Shown here: piece after piece, positions 17,645-26,019 of the stretch | Numbering within the stretch: position 1 is the first letter of the stretch | Layout of the letters: each line of letters begins with the position of its first letter | NCBI GenBank assembly: GCA_022450155.1 | Contig: JAKUQR010000004.1 | Coordinates: 1 to 64,000, forward strand | Reading direction: 5' to 3' | Length of the DNA stretch: 64,000 bases | Source of the DNA: Gammaproteobacteria bacterium | Lineage (GTDB): Bacteria > Pseudomonadota > Gammaproteobacteria > Arenicellales > UBA868 | The notes under the pieces: model-generated | What the model saw: only the letters and a program-made list of their open reading frames with translations | Databases searched by the model: none | Told to the model about the DNA's origin: nothing | Made by a program: the position numbers and the translations under genes

Positions 17645-19090
17645 TCAGCGGACCAGCAGGGAAGCCAACTGCAGGATCGGATCCGGATAGAAGAACAGTA
17701 CCAAACACATCGCGGTTGTGGCACCGATTGCGATGAGGCAGGGTACAGGCGCTTCCGTAATTGCCCCGGCAGTGTTTCGATCACCAGCAAAAAACGCTCG
17801 AATCGGAATCGGAAGCAGGTAGGCGATGTTCAAGAGTGTGCTCAACATCAGGACCCCCACCAGTACGCCATAACCCGCGTCCAGTGACCCAAGAACCAGG
17901 TACCATTTGCTCCAGAGGCCACCAAGCGGTGGCAGTCCGGCAATACTGATGCTGGCGATAAAAAATGCTCCCATGGTGAAAGGCATACGTCGACCCAGGC
18001 CATTCATCTCGCTGACTTCGGATTTGTGGGTGGCGACCAGGATAGCGCCAGCACAGAAAAACAACGTGATCTTTCCGAACGCGTGCATCGCGATATGAGT
18101 AGTTGCACCGATGATGCTACTGGCGTTGGCAAGTAATGCACCCAGGATGATGTAGGACAACTGGCTGATAGTCGAGTAGGCCAGACGACGCTTGAGATTA
18201 TCCTGCTGTAAAGCGATGAGTGAAGCTATGATGATAGTGCCTGCTGCGATCCACAGCAGCCAGCCGGATGCCCAGCTCGTACTGACGAGGTCGAGTCCAA
18301 ACACATAAAGGGTTACTTTAAGAATAGAGAAAACGCCAGCCTTGACCACGGCGACCGCATGTAATAGCGCGCTAACGGGTGTAGGTGCCACCATAGCTGC
18401 CGGCAGCCAGCGGTGAAATGGCATCAGCGCAGCTTTTCCAATACCAAAGGCGAACAGGGCGTACAGAAGCCCAATCACAAATGGTGATGTTTTGCCTGCC
18501 AAGATGCCACCAACGCGAAAATCGGTCGTGTCAGCAATAGTCCAGGTCCAGATTATTGCCAGCAGGAAGAAAACGATTGAAGTCGACAGGAGAATGCCCA
18601 GATAAACTCTACCGCCTCGCATCGCTTCTTGGGTACCGGCGTGGGTGACAAGCGGGTAGGTCGACAACGTCAGCAATTCATAGAAGATGAATAAAGTAAA
18701 GAGGTTCTGTGAGAAAGCGATACCCATAGTGCTGCCAATGGCCACGGCAAAAAACGCATAGAAGCGGGTCTGATTGGTTTCACCGTGACCACGCATGTAG
18801 CCAATCGAGTAGAGGGTAGTGACGATCCAAAGCACACTGGCAATCAACGCAAAGAGCATCCCAAGCGGTTCCGCTTCCAGTGCGATAGGTATACCGGGGA
18901 TGGGTTCAGCAAGCACGCTGACGGGCCGCTCGCCGGCGAATACTGCGGGTAGCAGGCTGACGACCAATCCCACCAGGGTTATCCCGGCACCAAGACTCAA
19001 ACATTCACGCAGGTTAGGGCGAGAACCAGTTGCCAACACCGCCACGGCGCCTATAAAAGGCAGCAACACTATCAGCGCGAGGGCGTTCAT
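17645..19090 (-). CDS. Mrp-type antiporter, second NuoL/M/N-like subunit
   Basis: 481 residues of the NADH-quinone oxidoreductase/Mrp antiporter membrane subunit family. The segment PFHRWLPAAMVAPTPVSALLHA followed by VVKAGVFSILKV is closer to the NuoL/MrpA version than to MrpD, and it contains the functional Lys in VVKAG. LFIFYELLTLSTYPLV holds the conserved Glu of helix 5. Its ATG overlaps the upstream mrpD stop as ATGA. Since the MrpA C-terminal domains are a separate gene here, this protein may stand in for the MrpA N-terminal part. Confidence 0.85.
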   Translation of the reverse strand: MNALALIVLLPFIGAVAVLATGSRPNLRECLSLGAGITLVGLVVSLLPAVFAGERPVSVLAEPIPGIPIALEAEPLGMLFALIASVLWIVTTLYSIGYMRGHGETNQTRFYAFFAVAIGSTMGIAFSQNLFTLFIFYELLTLSTYPLVTHAGTQEAMRGGRVYLGILLSTSIVFFLLAIIWTWTIADTTDFRVGGILAGKTSPFVIGLLYALFAFGIGKAALMPFHRWLPAAMVAPTPVSALLHAVAVVKAGVFSILKVTLYVFGLDLVSTSWASGWLLWIAAGTIIIASLIALQQDNLKRRLAYSTISQLSYIILGALLANASSIIGATTHIAMHAFGKITLFFCAGAILVATHKSEVSEMNGLGRRMPFTMGAFFIASISIAGLPPLGGLWSKWYLVLGSLDAGYGVLVGVLMLSTLLNIAYLLPIPIRAFFAGDRNTAGAITEAPVPCLIAIGATTAMCLVLFFYPDPILQLASLLVR

Positions 19091-20568
19091 GCGTGAACTC
19101 CAAATAATAACTGTGCTGCAAGCCGAGCCACGTCAACCGACCATTGGGTGTCGATTCCAAAGTAAATGTTGGCAGCAATCAACAGCCAAACCGGTGCGAG
19201 CAAAGACCAGTGTGCTTCTTGCGGCGGCCCGTCTGCCGTTGCGGCTGACCTAAAGTAGATCATCTCAATCACTCGCCAGATATAGGCGACGGTCAGCAAT
19301 GAACCCGCGGCGATGACAATCAGCAGTGGCCACCAGCCGGTCTCCAGGACGGCAACGACCAGCATCCACTTGCTGATAAAGCCAGCAGTCAGCGGCACAC
19401 CGATAAGGCTCAGTCCTCCAACTACAAACGCAGCCGAGGTCCAGGGCATACGTTGTCCGGTGCCAGCCAGATCGGCCAGGCGCACACCGCCCAACTGATA
19501 GGCCATACAAGCCACCGCTAAAAACAGGCCGCCTTTCATCAGCGCGTGGTTCAAAATATGTACCAACGTGGCTGTAAGGCCGCTGACTGATGCGAGGCTA
19601 AGGCCCAAAATCATGTAGCCGATCTGAGCCACGCTGGAATATCCCAGCATGCGTTTGATATTGTGCTGAAATACTGCAATGGTGGACCCAGACAACACAG
19701 CCAATGCGCCGAGCACCATCAATATGAACTGCAACGGCATACTGTCGAAGGTAAAACTTGATCCGAAAACACCGTACATGAAACGCAAAAGAACATAGAC
19801 CGCGACTTTTGTTGCGGTTGCGGCGAGAAATGCACTGACTACGTGTGGTGCGTACGCGTACGCGTTGGGTAACCACAGGTGCAGCGGAAACAATGCCAGC
19901 TTAAGCCCTATACCGACCGTCAGAAAAGCAAACGCGACACGCAGGGTGCGACTCTGTGCCAGAGCGGGGAGCCGATTGGCCAGATCGGCCATATTCAAGG
20001 TACCCGTGACCATGTAGAGCAGGCCAACTGCGATCAGAATGAAGGTTGCACCAATCGTGCCCATGATGAGGTACTGGTAAGCTGCAGTCAGTCCTCGTCG
20101 ATCTGGCCCCATCGCAATAAGGACATAACTGGACAACGATGAAATTTCCAGAAAAACGAAAAGATTGAAGGCGTCACCGGTCGCGGTCATTCCCAGCAGA
20201 CCGGTCAGGCACAGCAGATAAGCCGTGTAAAAAAGACTTTGGTCGGAAGACTTAATTTCGTAGGAAACGCCAACCCGTGAAAACAGCAATACGACGGTGC
20301 TGATACCAGCAACGATCGCCAGCACAAACGCGTTAGCAATATCCACGCGATATTCAATTCCCCAGGGAGCTGCCCAGCCACCATAGGAATAGATGACAGT
20401 GCCGTTTTCAAGAACCAGTCTGAGCAGCAGTACGGCAATTATCAGGGCTGTTGTACTGACCAGGATGCTCAGCAACCAGGCCAGACGGCCGCTGCGAAGC
20501 AGTAGACACACAGGTGCTGCGATCAACGGCAGTATGACCTGAAGCGCAGGCAGTTGGGTCAGTGTCAC
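19087..20568 (-). CDS. mrpD: Na+/H+ antiporter subunit D
   Basis: 493 residues, MrpD/MnhD. It has LFVFLEISSLSSYVLIA with the conserved helix-5 Glu, LKLALFPLHLWLPNAYAYAP with the helix-7 Lys and HLWLP, and AFLAATATKVAVYVLLR. These are the residues that carry protons in the Mrp complex. The GTG start overlaps mrpC's stop as GTGA, implying translational coupling. Acts in the inner membrane for Na+ efflux, pH homeostasis or both. Confidence 0.9.
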   Translation of the reverse strand: MTLTQLPALQVILPLIAAPVCLLLRSGRLAWLLSILVSTTALIIAVLLLRLVLENGTVIYSYGGWAAPWGIEYRVDIANAFVLAIVAGISTVVLLFSRVGVSYEIKSSDQSLFYTAYLLCLTGLLGMTATGDAFNLFVFLEISSLSSYVLIAMGPDRRGLTAAYQYLIMGTIGATFILIAVGLLYMVTGTLNMADLANRLPALAQSRTLRVAFAFLTVGIGLKLALFPLHLWLPNAYAYAPHVVSAFLAATATKVAVYVLLRFMYGVFGSSFTFDSMPLQFILMVLGALAVLSGSTIAVFQHNIKRMLGYSSVAQIGYMILGLSLASVSGLTATLVHILNHALMKGGLFLAVACMAYQLGGVRLADLAGTGQRMPWTSAAFVVGGLSLIGVPLTAGFISKWMLVVAVLETGWWPLLIVIAAGSLLTVAYIWRVIEMIYFRSAATADGPPQEAHWSLLAPVWLLIAANIYFGIDTQWSVDVARLAAQLLFGVHA

Positions 20569-20918
20569 AGAGATTCATCCTGGCTATGGATTTCATCTTC
20601 CTCGGCCGTGCCATAGGCCTCTTTTATACGAACAACCAAGGCCAGTCCCAGTGCCGTGGTGGCCACCCCGACCACGATTGCAGTCAGAATCAACACATGG
20701 GGCAGTGGGTTGGAGTAGGTTTGCACTGTCTCGCGCAGAATAGGTGCAGCACCACCACTGACCTTGCCCATGCTGATGTAGAGGATGAAGACCGAGGCTT
20801 GAAACAGATTAAGACCGATGATTTTTTTGACGAGGTTACCGCTCGCAATAACCACGTAAAACCCCGTCATCATCAGAAATATGACGACCCAGTAATTGTA
20901 CAGCGCGAACATATCCAT
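20565..20918 (-). CDS. mrpC: Na+/H+ antiporter subunit C (NuoK-like)
   Basis: 117 residues with three membrane helices, MrpC/MnhC, the NuoK homologue. Typical segments are GFYVVIASGNLVKKIIGLNLFQASVFILYISMG (in pieces) and PLPHVLILTAIVVGVATTALGLALVVRI. Two bases separate it from mrpB and it overlaps mrpD. Confidence 0.9.
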   Translation of the reverse strand: MDMFALYNYWVVIFLMMTGFYVVIASGNLVKKIIGLNLFQASVFILYISMGKVSGGAAPILRETVQTYSNPLPHVLILTAIVVGVATTALGLALVVRIKEAYGTAEEDEIHSQDESL

Positions 20919-20920
20919 GC

Positions 20921-21337
20921 TCAGTCCCTGCGTCCGGCAAAGGCCAGAAAAACAGTGATCATGACAGCGGCGACTGTGATACCGACCCCGAGTTCGACCA
21001 GGAAGATCCCCAGATGCTGGCCATGTAAAGGATTTTGGGCCAGTGTGTCGTAGTCCAGATAATGGCCACCCAGCAGCATGGTGACCATGCCGACACCGGC
21101 AAACAACAACAGACCCGATGCCGTCAGCAGTCGCAAAATTGACGGTGAAACTACAATCCGGACAGCCTGAGTACCAAAGACCAGGGCGTATAGAATAAAC
21201 GCAGCGGCGAAAATGACGCCGGCTTGGAACCCCCCCCCGGGTCCATAGTCCCCGTGAAACTGCACGTACAGCGAAAACAGCAGGATGATCGGGATGGTGA
21301 TCTTGGTAACTACCCGAAGTACAGGGTTGTCTCTCAC
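20921..21337 (-). CDS. mrpB: Na+/H+ antiporter subunit B
   Basis: 138 residues, MrpB/MnhB, with four helices. The family pattern LYVQFHGDYGPGGGFQAGVIFAAAFILYAL is clear near residue 25, and the N-terminal DNPVLRVVTKITIPIILLFSLY is typical. The GTG start overlaps the previous gene's stop as GTGA. Sits between the MrpA-C-terminal-like gene and mrpC, the conserved Mrp order. Confidence 0.9.
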   Translation of the reverse strand: MRDNPVLRVVTKITIPIILLFSLYVQFHGDYGPGGGFQAGVIFAAAFILYALVFGTQAVRIVVSPSILRLLTASGLLLFAGVGMVTMLLGGHYLDYDTLAQNPLHGQHLGIFLVELGVGITVAAVMITVFLAFAGRRD

Positions 21338-21894
21338 GGTTCTTCTTCCGGGGAGTCGGCCAGGCGACTACGCCGCCGTCTCAATCCCAGTAGCGCCAGT
21401 ACACCGATGCCAGCGGTGAAAATCACAGTTAACTCACCTAGCGTATCGTAGCCACGGTAACTGGCGAGTACTGCGGTTACCACATTGGGTATTCCGATCT
21501 CGTTGGGAGATTGTTCAAGGTAGCGGGGCGCAACATGCTGTTGTATAGGTGCGTCCGGGGCAGCAAAGTGCGGCATGTCAAAGGTGCCGTAAACTAGAGC
21601 CGCGCCGGTGACAGCTACCACGATCAACGGCAGCAGTGGCCGGTGCGTGGGTTGTTTTTCCTGCCGACCGACAAGACCGATAGTTGCCAGCATGAGTATG
21701 GTGGAAATACCAACGCCCACGGCTGCTTCAGTAAATGCAACATCGACCGCGTCTAAAACTACAAACAACACGGCGGCCAGAAGACTGAAGATCCCGAACA
21801 TAATCGTCACGGCGAAAAGATCGTGCAGGCGAATCGCCGCTATAGCGGTAATAACCAGCAGCCCCAGTAATACAATGTTGATCAGTTCGATCAC
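21334..21894 (-). CDS. MrpA C-terminal-like subunit (MbhD/DUF4040 plus MbhE-like domains)
   Basis: 186 residues from GTG 21894. The first half (IELINIVLLGLLVITAIAAI through FTEAAVGVGISTILML) is the DUF4040/MbhD domain. The second half (NVVTAVLASYRGYDTLGE) is the MbhE-like piece that forms the end of MrpA in classical operons. So the MrpA C-terminus is a free-standing gene here. The open frame extends upstream to 22029, but those codons lie within mrpG in another frame. GTGA overlap with mrpG's stop supports the chosen start. Confidence 0.85.
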   Translation of the reverse strand: MIELINIVLLGLLVITAIAAIRLHDLFAVTIMFGIFSLLAAVLFVVLDAVDVAFTEAAVGVGISTILMLATIGLVGRQEKQPTHRPLLPLIVVAVTGAALVYGTFDMPHFAAPDAPIQQHVAPRYLEQSPNEIGIPNVVTAVLASYRGYDTLGELTVIFTAGIGVLALLGLRRRRSRLADSPEEEP

Positions 21895-22208
21895 TGTTGT
21901 TCTGACTCTCCCTGCCATGGACTTCGAATGCCATGGACAGCTGCACGAGCCAGTGCGTGGCAGGCTGTCGGATTCAGCAACATCAGGAAAAGCAAAACAA
22001 CCAAGAGCTTGATCAGAACAATCGTCCATCCAGCCACCAGCATAAGGCCCAGGATGATAGCTGCGGCTCCGATTGTGTCGGTGACGCCTGCGGCATGCAT
22101 GCGGGTAAAAACATCAGGCATGCGCAGCAGGCCGATGCTGCCCACCAGGATAAACAGCGCACCGAGGAAAAGCAGCATCCCGCTCAACATATTGAGAGCT
22201 TGGCTCAC
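21891..22208 (-). CDS. mrpG: Na+/H+ antiporter subunit G
   Basis: 105 residues, MrpG/MnhG. The conserved GSIGLLRMPDVFTRMHAAGVTDTIGAAAI motif (in two parts, LLRMPDVFTRMHAAG and TIGAAAIILG) marks the family. Three hydrophobic helices. ATGA overlap with mrpF and GTGA overlap with the next gene. Confidence 0.9.
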   Translation of the reverse strand: MSQALNMLSGMLLFLGALFILVGSIGLLRMPDVFTRMHAAGVTDTIGAAAIILGLMLVAGWTIVLIKLLVVLLFLMLLNPTACHALARAAVHGIRSPWQGESEQQ

Positions 22209-22495
22209 GGTGTGTTTTTTCCTGAATCCGGTCGGGATTGCCCGAGGTCACCGAACTCAGAAACCTTGAGCACGGCAACGGTGACGATGAATCCTACCAG
22301 CGTGTACATCAGAGCGATATCAAGGTAGAGCTCGGCTTCCCCGGTCAAGAATCCCAGCACACATACCATCAGGACAGTTTTTGTGCTGAACGTATTTGAA
22401 GCAAGAATACGGTCGTAAACGGTCGGTCCCTTGATCGCTCGAATCAGCGCCAGCCCCATCGCTGCCAGCAAAGTTGTGGTCACCAGTAGCAGCAT
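22205..22495 (-). CDS. mrpF: Na+/H+ antiporter subunit F
   Basis: 96 residues, MrpF/MnhF, three helices. RAIKGPTVYDRILASNTFSTK is the family signature, followed by LYLDIALMYTLVGFIVTVAV. The start shares an A with mrpE's stop (TAATG). Confidence 0.9.
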   Translation of the reverse strand: MLLLVTTTLLAAMGLALIRAIKGPTVYDRILASNTFSTKTVLMVCVLGFLTGEAELYLDIALMYTLVGFIVTVAVLKVSEFGDLGQSRPDSGKNTP

Positions 22496-22968
22496 TAGCC
22501 AGTTTCTAGATGCTCGACGCGCTTGCCCATTTCTCCACTTTCGAGGTCCGCCGCAGATTCTGCAGTCAGAGCATGTACTTCAATCTGTTTCTCGAGCACA
22601 TCGAGGGAGATGGTCCCGGGTGTCAGGGTGATCGAGTTGGCAAAGCTGACACGACCCGTCACCGTCCGCTGATTTGCGGGCACTCGGATTATGGTCGGTT
22701 GAATCGGAAGACTGGGCTGCACGATCCGCCATGCGACATCAATACAGGCGCGGACGATTTCTTTGGCCAGCCAGGGTGCATAGCGAAGCAGCCCGGGCAT
22801 CAGTTCCAAAGGCTGTCCTTCTGCATCGATAATACCCATGCGCCGGCTGACGAAGGATACGGTTGCCGCGGAGAGCAGTCCGAGACTGAGCAGAAGCGGA
22901 TCGAAATGTCCGGACAACGCGAGCCACAAGCCGGTTGTTAGGAAAAAAAGTATTAACAGACGTAACAA
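22495..22968 (-). CDS. mrpE: Na+/H+ antiporter subunit E
   Basis: 157 residues, MrpE/MnhE. An N-terminal hydrophobic pair (LILFFLTTGLWLALSG and LSLGLLSAATVSFV) is followed by LRYAPWLAKEIVRACIDVAWRI and a soluble domain with SLDVLEKQIEVHAL. First gene of the operon. The start is TTG with no strong ribosome site, so it may be a few codons off. Confidence 0.88.
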   Translation of the reverse strand: MLRLLILFFLTTGLWLALSGHFDPLLLSLGLLSAATVSFVSRRMGIIDAEGQPLELMPGLLRYAPWLAKEIVRACIDVAWRIVQPSLPIQPTIIRVPANQRTVTGRVSFANSITLTPGTISLDVLEKQIEVHALTAESAADLESGEMGKRVEHLETG

Positions 22969-23026
22969 GTCGGTGGTCCAGTAGTCGGTCGCGATCGAGC
23001 GAGATGGTGGGTGTCTCGCGCCGATT

Positions 23027-23779
23027 CTAGGCTGCGGCTACCCCTAATGCTCGTCGGTTAGCACGTGCTTCTCGTTGCCGCTGAGAATCAGTATCAATCA
23101 ATACCCGCTCTATGTAGTCGATATGTCGATCTGATGCAGAGCGCGCATCATCAGGTTCACCGTTTATGATTGCGGTCATCAAGTGATAGTGCTGGTCTCG
23201 CACGTGTTCAAAGCGCCCTGACTGTTTGTAGACATTCTCCAGGTTGTAGCGGATGCTTTTCCGCAGTAGCGAAAACAGACTGCGCATCACATGTACCAGA
23301 ACAACATTGTGTGATGCTTCCGCAATGGCGAGGTGGAAGTGTGCATCGGCTTTGGCTTCTAGCGCAGCATCCTTGAGGCTGTGGGAAATAATCAGCCGCT
23401 TGTAACAGGTTCGAATCTGTTCGATATCCGACTCGGTTCTTCGACTGGCTGCGTAATAGGCAGACAATGATTCAATCGCATGCCGCAGTTCAAGCACGTC
23501 TGCATGAGAGTCCGGTGAATTACTGATGAGTTCCAGCAGTGGATTCTCAAGTGCGGGATTCAGGGATTTTGTCACGGTGGTGCCCCCACCGCGCTTTGCG
23601 ACCAGCATACCGCGGGCGGACAGTTTCTGAAGCGCTTCACGCAACGACGGGCGGGAGACACCCATTTGCTGAGCAAATTTACGTTCGGCGGGTAGGCGCT
23701 GACCTGGTTTCAGCGTGCCTTCGAGAATCAACTGCTCAATTTTTTCGACGACGATGTCTGAAACGCGCGGAGTATCCAT
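23027..23779 (-). CDS. pdhR: GntR/FCD family transcriptional regulator, PdhR-like
   Basis: 250 residues from ATG 23779. Winged helix at 1-75 (EQLILEGTLKPGQRLPAERKFAQ, then GVSRPSLREALQKL as recognition helix) and an FCD ligand domain after residue 90 (ELRHAIESLSAYYAA, HFHLAIAEASHNVVLVHVMR). It aligns closely by eye with E. coli PdhR, the pyruvate-sensing repressor of the pyruvate dehydrogenase operon. No pdh genes are present nearby, so its targets are elsewhere or it may control mrp, which lies just downstream. Upstream in-frame codons to 23860 run through the operator and are not used. Confidence 0.82.
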   Translation of the reverse strand: MDTPRVSDIVVEKIEQLILEGTLKPGQRLPAERKFAQQMGVSRPSLREALQKLSARGMLVAKRGGGTTVTKSLNPALENPLLELISNSPDSHADVLELRHAIESLSAYYAASRRTESDIEQIRTCYKRLIISHSLKDAALEAKADAHFHLAIAEASHNVVLVHVMRSLFSLLRKSIRYNLENVYKQSGRFEHVRDQHYHLMTAIINGEPDDARSASDRHIDYIERVLIDTDSQRQREARANRRALGVAAA

Positions 23780-23793
23780 CAGTTTTTTGGTAA

Positions 23794-23808
23794 TTTGGTA
23801 AGACCATA
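23794..23808. promoter_or_regulatory. PdhR/FadR-type operator upstream of the regulator
   Basis: The palindrome TTTGGTAAGACCATA contains TGGTNNNACCA, the core recognised by FCD-type GntR proteins, and matches the known E. coli PdhR box almost exactly. It lies 15 bases upstream of the regulator's start, a good position for autorepression. Confidence 0.65.
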
Positions 23809-23987
23809 GAAATGTCGACCATAACACTGCGGGCGTTTCAGGTAAATGACAAGCAACCACTTTTGCTGTCAGACCGTCCGCTGGCCGGGGAGAAAGCGTT
23901 ACCCGGCATCAACTACACTATTAGGTGTGGTGGTGTACGCGGGGTCGATGAGACCGATCCCTTCAACCTAATATCGGAGACCTGCGT

Positions 23988-24854
23988 TTGATCAGCAGTA
24001 TGACAGCTTTTGTTCAGCACGAATCACAGTCAGAACAGGGCCGGTTGGTGTGGGAAATTCGTAGCGTAAATCATCGGTATCTGGAAGTCTCCATGAGGCT
24101 GCCGGAGGAACTTCGTAGTGCAGAAATGATGTTCCGTGAGACTATAAAGGCGTCATTGGGCCGGGGCCGGATAGACGCCGTGCTCAGATACCAGTCAGCT
24201 GAAACATTATCCAGTGGCCCCGAGCTCAATCTGGACACAATAAAGCAGCTGATGGCGTGGTCGAAAACCGTGCAGTCCACAGTGCCCGTTGCGGGTGAAT
24301 TATCTATAGCAGATATTCTTAAGTGGCCTGGGGTGCTGACAGCCGCGCGGATTGACGAGGACCAGCTGAGCGTAACTGCTAAAGATGCTCTAGCGAATGC
24401 CTTGTCTGCACTGGTCAGTCAGCGGCAGCGTGAGGGTCGACAGTTGGCCGCGGTGATCAACGCGAGAATTGCGGCTGCTCAAGATGTTGTCGTCGGTGTG
24501 CAAGGCCGCGTGCCCGAACTGGAGCGTTACGCCCGTCAGCGCCTCAACGAACGTGTCAGTGAATTCGCTGAACAGTTGGAGTCCGGACGATTCGAACAGG
24601 AGCTGGTACTGTTACTGTCCAAATCCGACGTAACTGAGGAGACCGACCGGCTACAACTTCACCTGGCCGAGGTTGAAAAAATTCTCAACGGACCGGGCCC
24701 CGTGGGCCGAAGACTCGATTTCCTGATGCAAGAACTCAACCGAGAAGCCAATACCCTGGGCTCAAAATCAAATCATCCCGATACCACAACTGCAGCGGTC
24801 GACCTGAAAGTACTTACCGAACAGATGCGCGAGCAGATCCAGAACATTGAGTAG
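23988..24854 (+). CDS. yicC: YicC family endoribonuclease
   Basis: 288 residues, YicC/YloC. It opens MISSMTAFVQHE (family consensus MIxSMTAF), then GRLVWEIRSVNHRYLEVSMRLPEEL, and ends with DFLMQELNREANTLGSKSNHPD, which leads to a C-terminal acid-rich catalytic segment. YicC is a small-RNA-degrading endoribonuclease in E. coli. The start is TTG at 23988 with GGAGA seven bases upstream. It precedes gmk by less than ten bases, a common pairing. Confidence 0.92.
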   Translation: MISSMTAFVQHESQSEQGRLVWEIRSVNHRYLEVSMRLPEELRSAEMMFRETIKASLGRGRIDAVLRYQSAETLSSGPELNLDTIKQLMAWSKTVQSTVPVAGELSIADILKWPGVLTAARIDEDQLSVTAKDALANALSALVSQRQREGRQLAAVINARIAAAQDVVVGVQGRVPELERYARQRLNERVSEFAEQLESGRFEQELVLLLSKSDVTEETDRLQLHLAEVEKILNGPGPVGRRLDFLMQELNREANTLGSKSNHPDTTTAAVDLKVLTEQMREQIQNIE

Positions 24855-24863
24855 GTGCAGTGC

Positions 24864-25505
24864 GTGACTGGCCGGCAGAAGATACCGCAGCTGTTGATAT
24901 TTTCAGCACCTTCAGGGGGCGGCAAGACCAGTCTGGCCCAGGCCATCGCGGATGGCTGCCCGCATGTTGTGGTTTCCGTATCCCACACGACCCGTAGTCC
25001 GCGCCGAGGAGAAGTAGACGGTGTTGATTATTTCTTTGTCAGTCCAGCTGTTTTCGAACAAATGATCGAACGCGGGGAATTTCTTGAGTATGCGATGGTG
25101 TTTGACCATTACTATGGGACATCCAGCGGTAGTGTGAACAGAGCTCTGGCAGCAGAGCAGACAGTGATTCTGGATATCGATTGGCAGGGGGCGCGAAAAG
25201 TTCGAGCGTTAAATTTCGATGCGGTCAGTGTCTTTATCCTGCCGCCTTCCATTGAAGCGCTCCAAGAACGTCTCGTCGGGCGCGGACGCGATAACCGGGA
25301 TCAGATCGGCCATCGCATGCAACGAGCAATCACTGAGATGCGGCATTACGTTGAATACAATCATGTCGTGATCAACGACAAGTTTGACGATACCGTGGCT
25401 GAACTCAAACAACTCGTGCTCCATCAGCAGCCACCGACGTCAGCAGCTGGCTTAGACCTGGCTGCCCTTGTGAATTCCACAGAAAACGTTACACTAAAAA
25501 CTTAG
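24864..25505 (+). CDS. gmk: guanylate kinase
   Basis: 213 residues. Phosphorylates GMP to GDP with ATP. P-loop SAPSGGGKTSL at about residue 14, the GMP-binding SHTTRSPRRGEVDGVDYFF, and DIDWQGARKVR are all present. An in-frame GTG at 24855 is possible, but AGGTG at 24853-24857 would serve as ribosome site for the GTG at 24864, which is used here. Begins the gmk-rpoZ-spoT group, which ties purine nucleotides to ppGpp metabolism. Confidence 0.93.
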   Translation: MTGRQKIPQLLIFSAPSGGGKTSLAQAIADGCPHVVVSVSHTTRSPRRGEVDGVDYFFVSPAVFEQMIERGEFLEYAMVFDHYYGTSSGSVNRALAAEQTVILDIDWQGARKVRALNFDAVSVFILPPSIEALQERLVGRGRDNRDQIGHRMQRAITEMRHYVEYNHVVINDKFDDTVAELKQLVLHQQPPTSAAGLDLAALVNSTENVTLKT

Positions 25506-25626
25506 ATACCCCAGACAGTTAGCGCAGCCTTCTCGACCGGATTGAATACAGACCTGGTCAGTCGCGCGTTTGTTCGTGGCCCCGGACGGAAACGGGCTGC
25601 ATCCCCTGGTTTGCCGGAGAAACAAA

Positions 25627-26019
25627 ATGGCCAGAGTTACCGTCGAGGATTGCCTCGAAAACGTCGAGAACCGATTTCAACTGGTGTTGGTTGCCGCAAA
25701 ACGCACTCGGCAACTGGTATTTGGTGCCGATCCCTTGGTACCGGAAGACCGTGACAAACCGACAGTCATTGCACTGCGAGAGATTGCAGAAGGGTTGGTA
25801 ACGCCGGCTATTCTCGAAGAAGAGGAAATCGATCTCGAGAAAGTACTGTTCGGTGAAAGCGAAGAGGTTCAAGCCGAAGCTGGGACGGAGACAAAAGATC
25901 TGAGTCTGAAAAAAGATACCGCAGCCAACGAATCTGATGCGGCAGACGACGATACAGGTGACAGCAATGCCGACGACAGCAGCAACAACAACGAGGAGGA
26001 AAGAACCTCAGTCCAGTAA
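25627..26019 (+). CDS. rpoZ: RNA polymerase omega subunit with long acidic tail
   Basis: 130 residues from ATG 25627, preceded by GGAGA. The first 75 are normal omega ([20 protein letters not shown], then AAKRTRQL and [11 protein letters not shown]), which helps assemble beta-prime. Omega usually ends near residue 80-90. Here a tail of about 45 residues rich in Asp, Glu, Ser and Asn follows (ending [11 protein letters not shown]). The tail overlaps the start of spoT by 53 bases in another frame, so the extension may have arisen by reading into spoT's upstream region. Confidence 0.92.
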   Translation: MARVTVEDCLENVENRFQLVLVAAKRTRQLVFGADPLVPEDRDKPTVIALREIAEGLVTPAILEEEEIDLEKVLFGESEEVQAEAGTETKDLSLKKDTAANESDAADDDTGDSNADDSSNNNEEERTSVQ

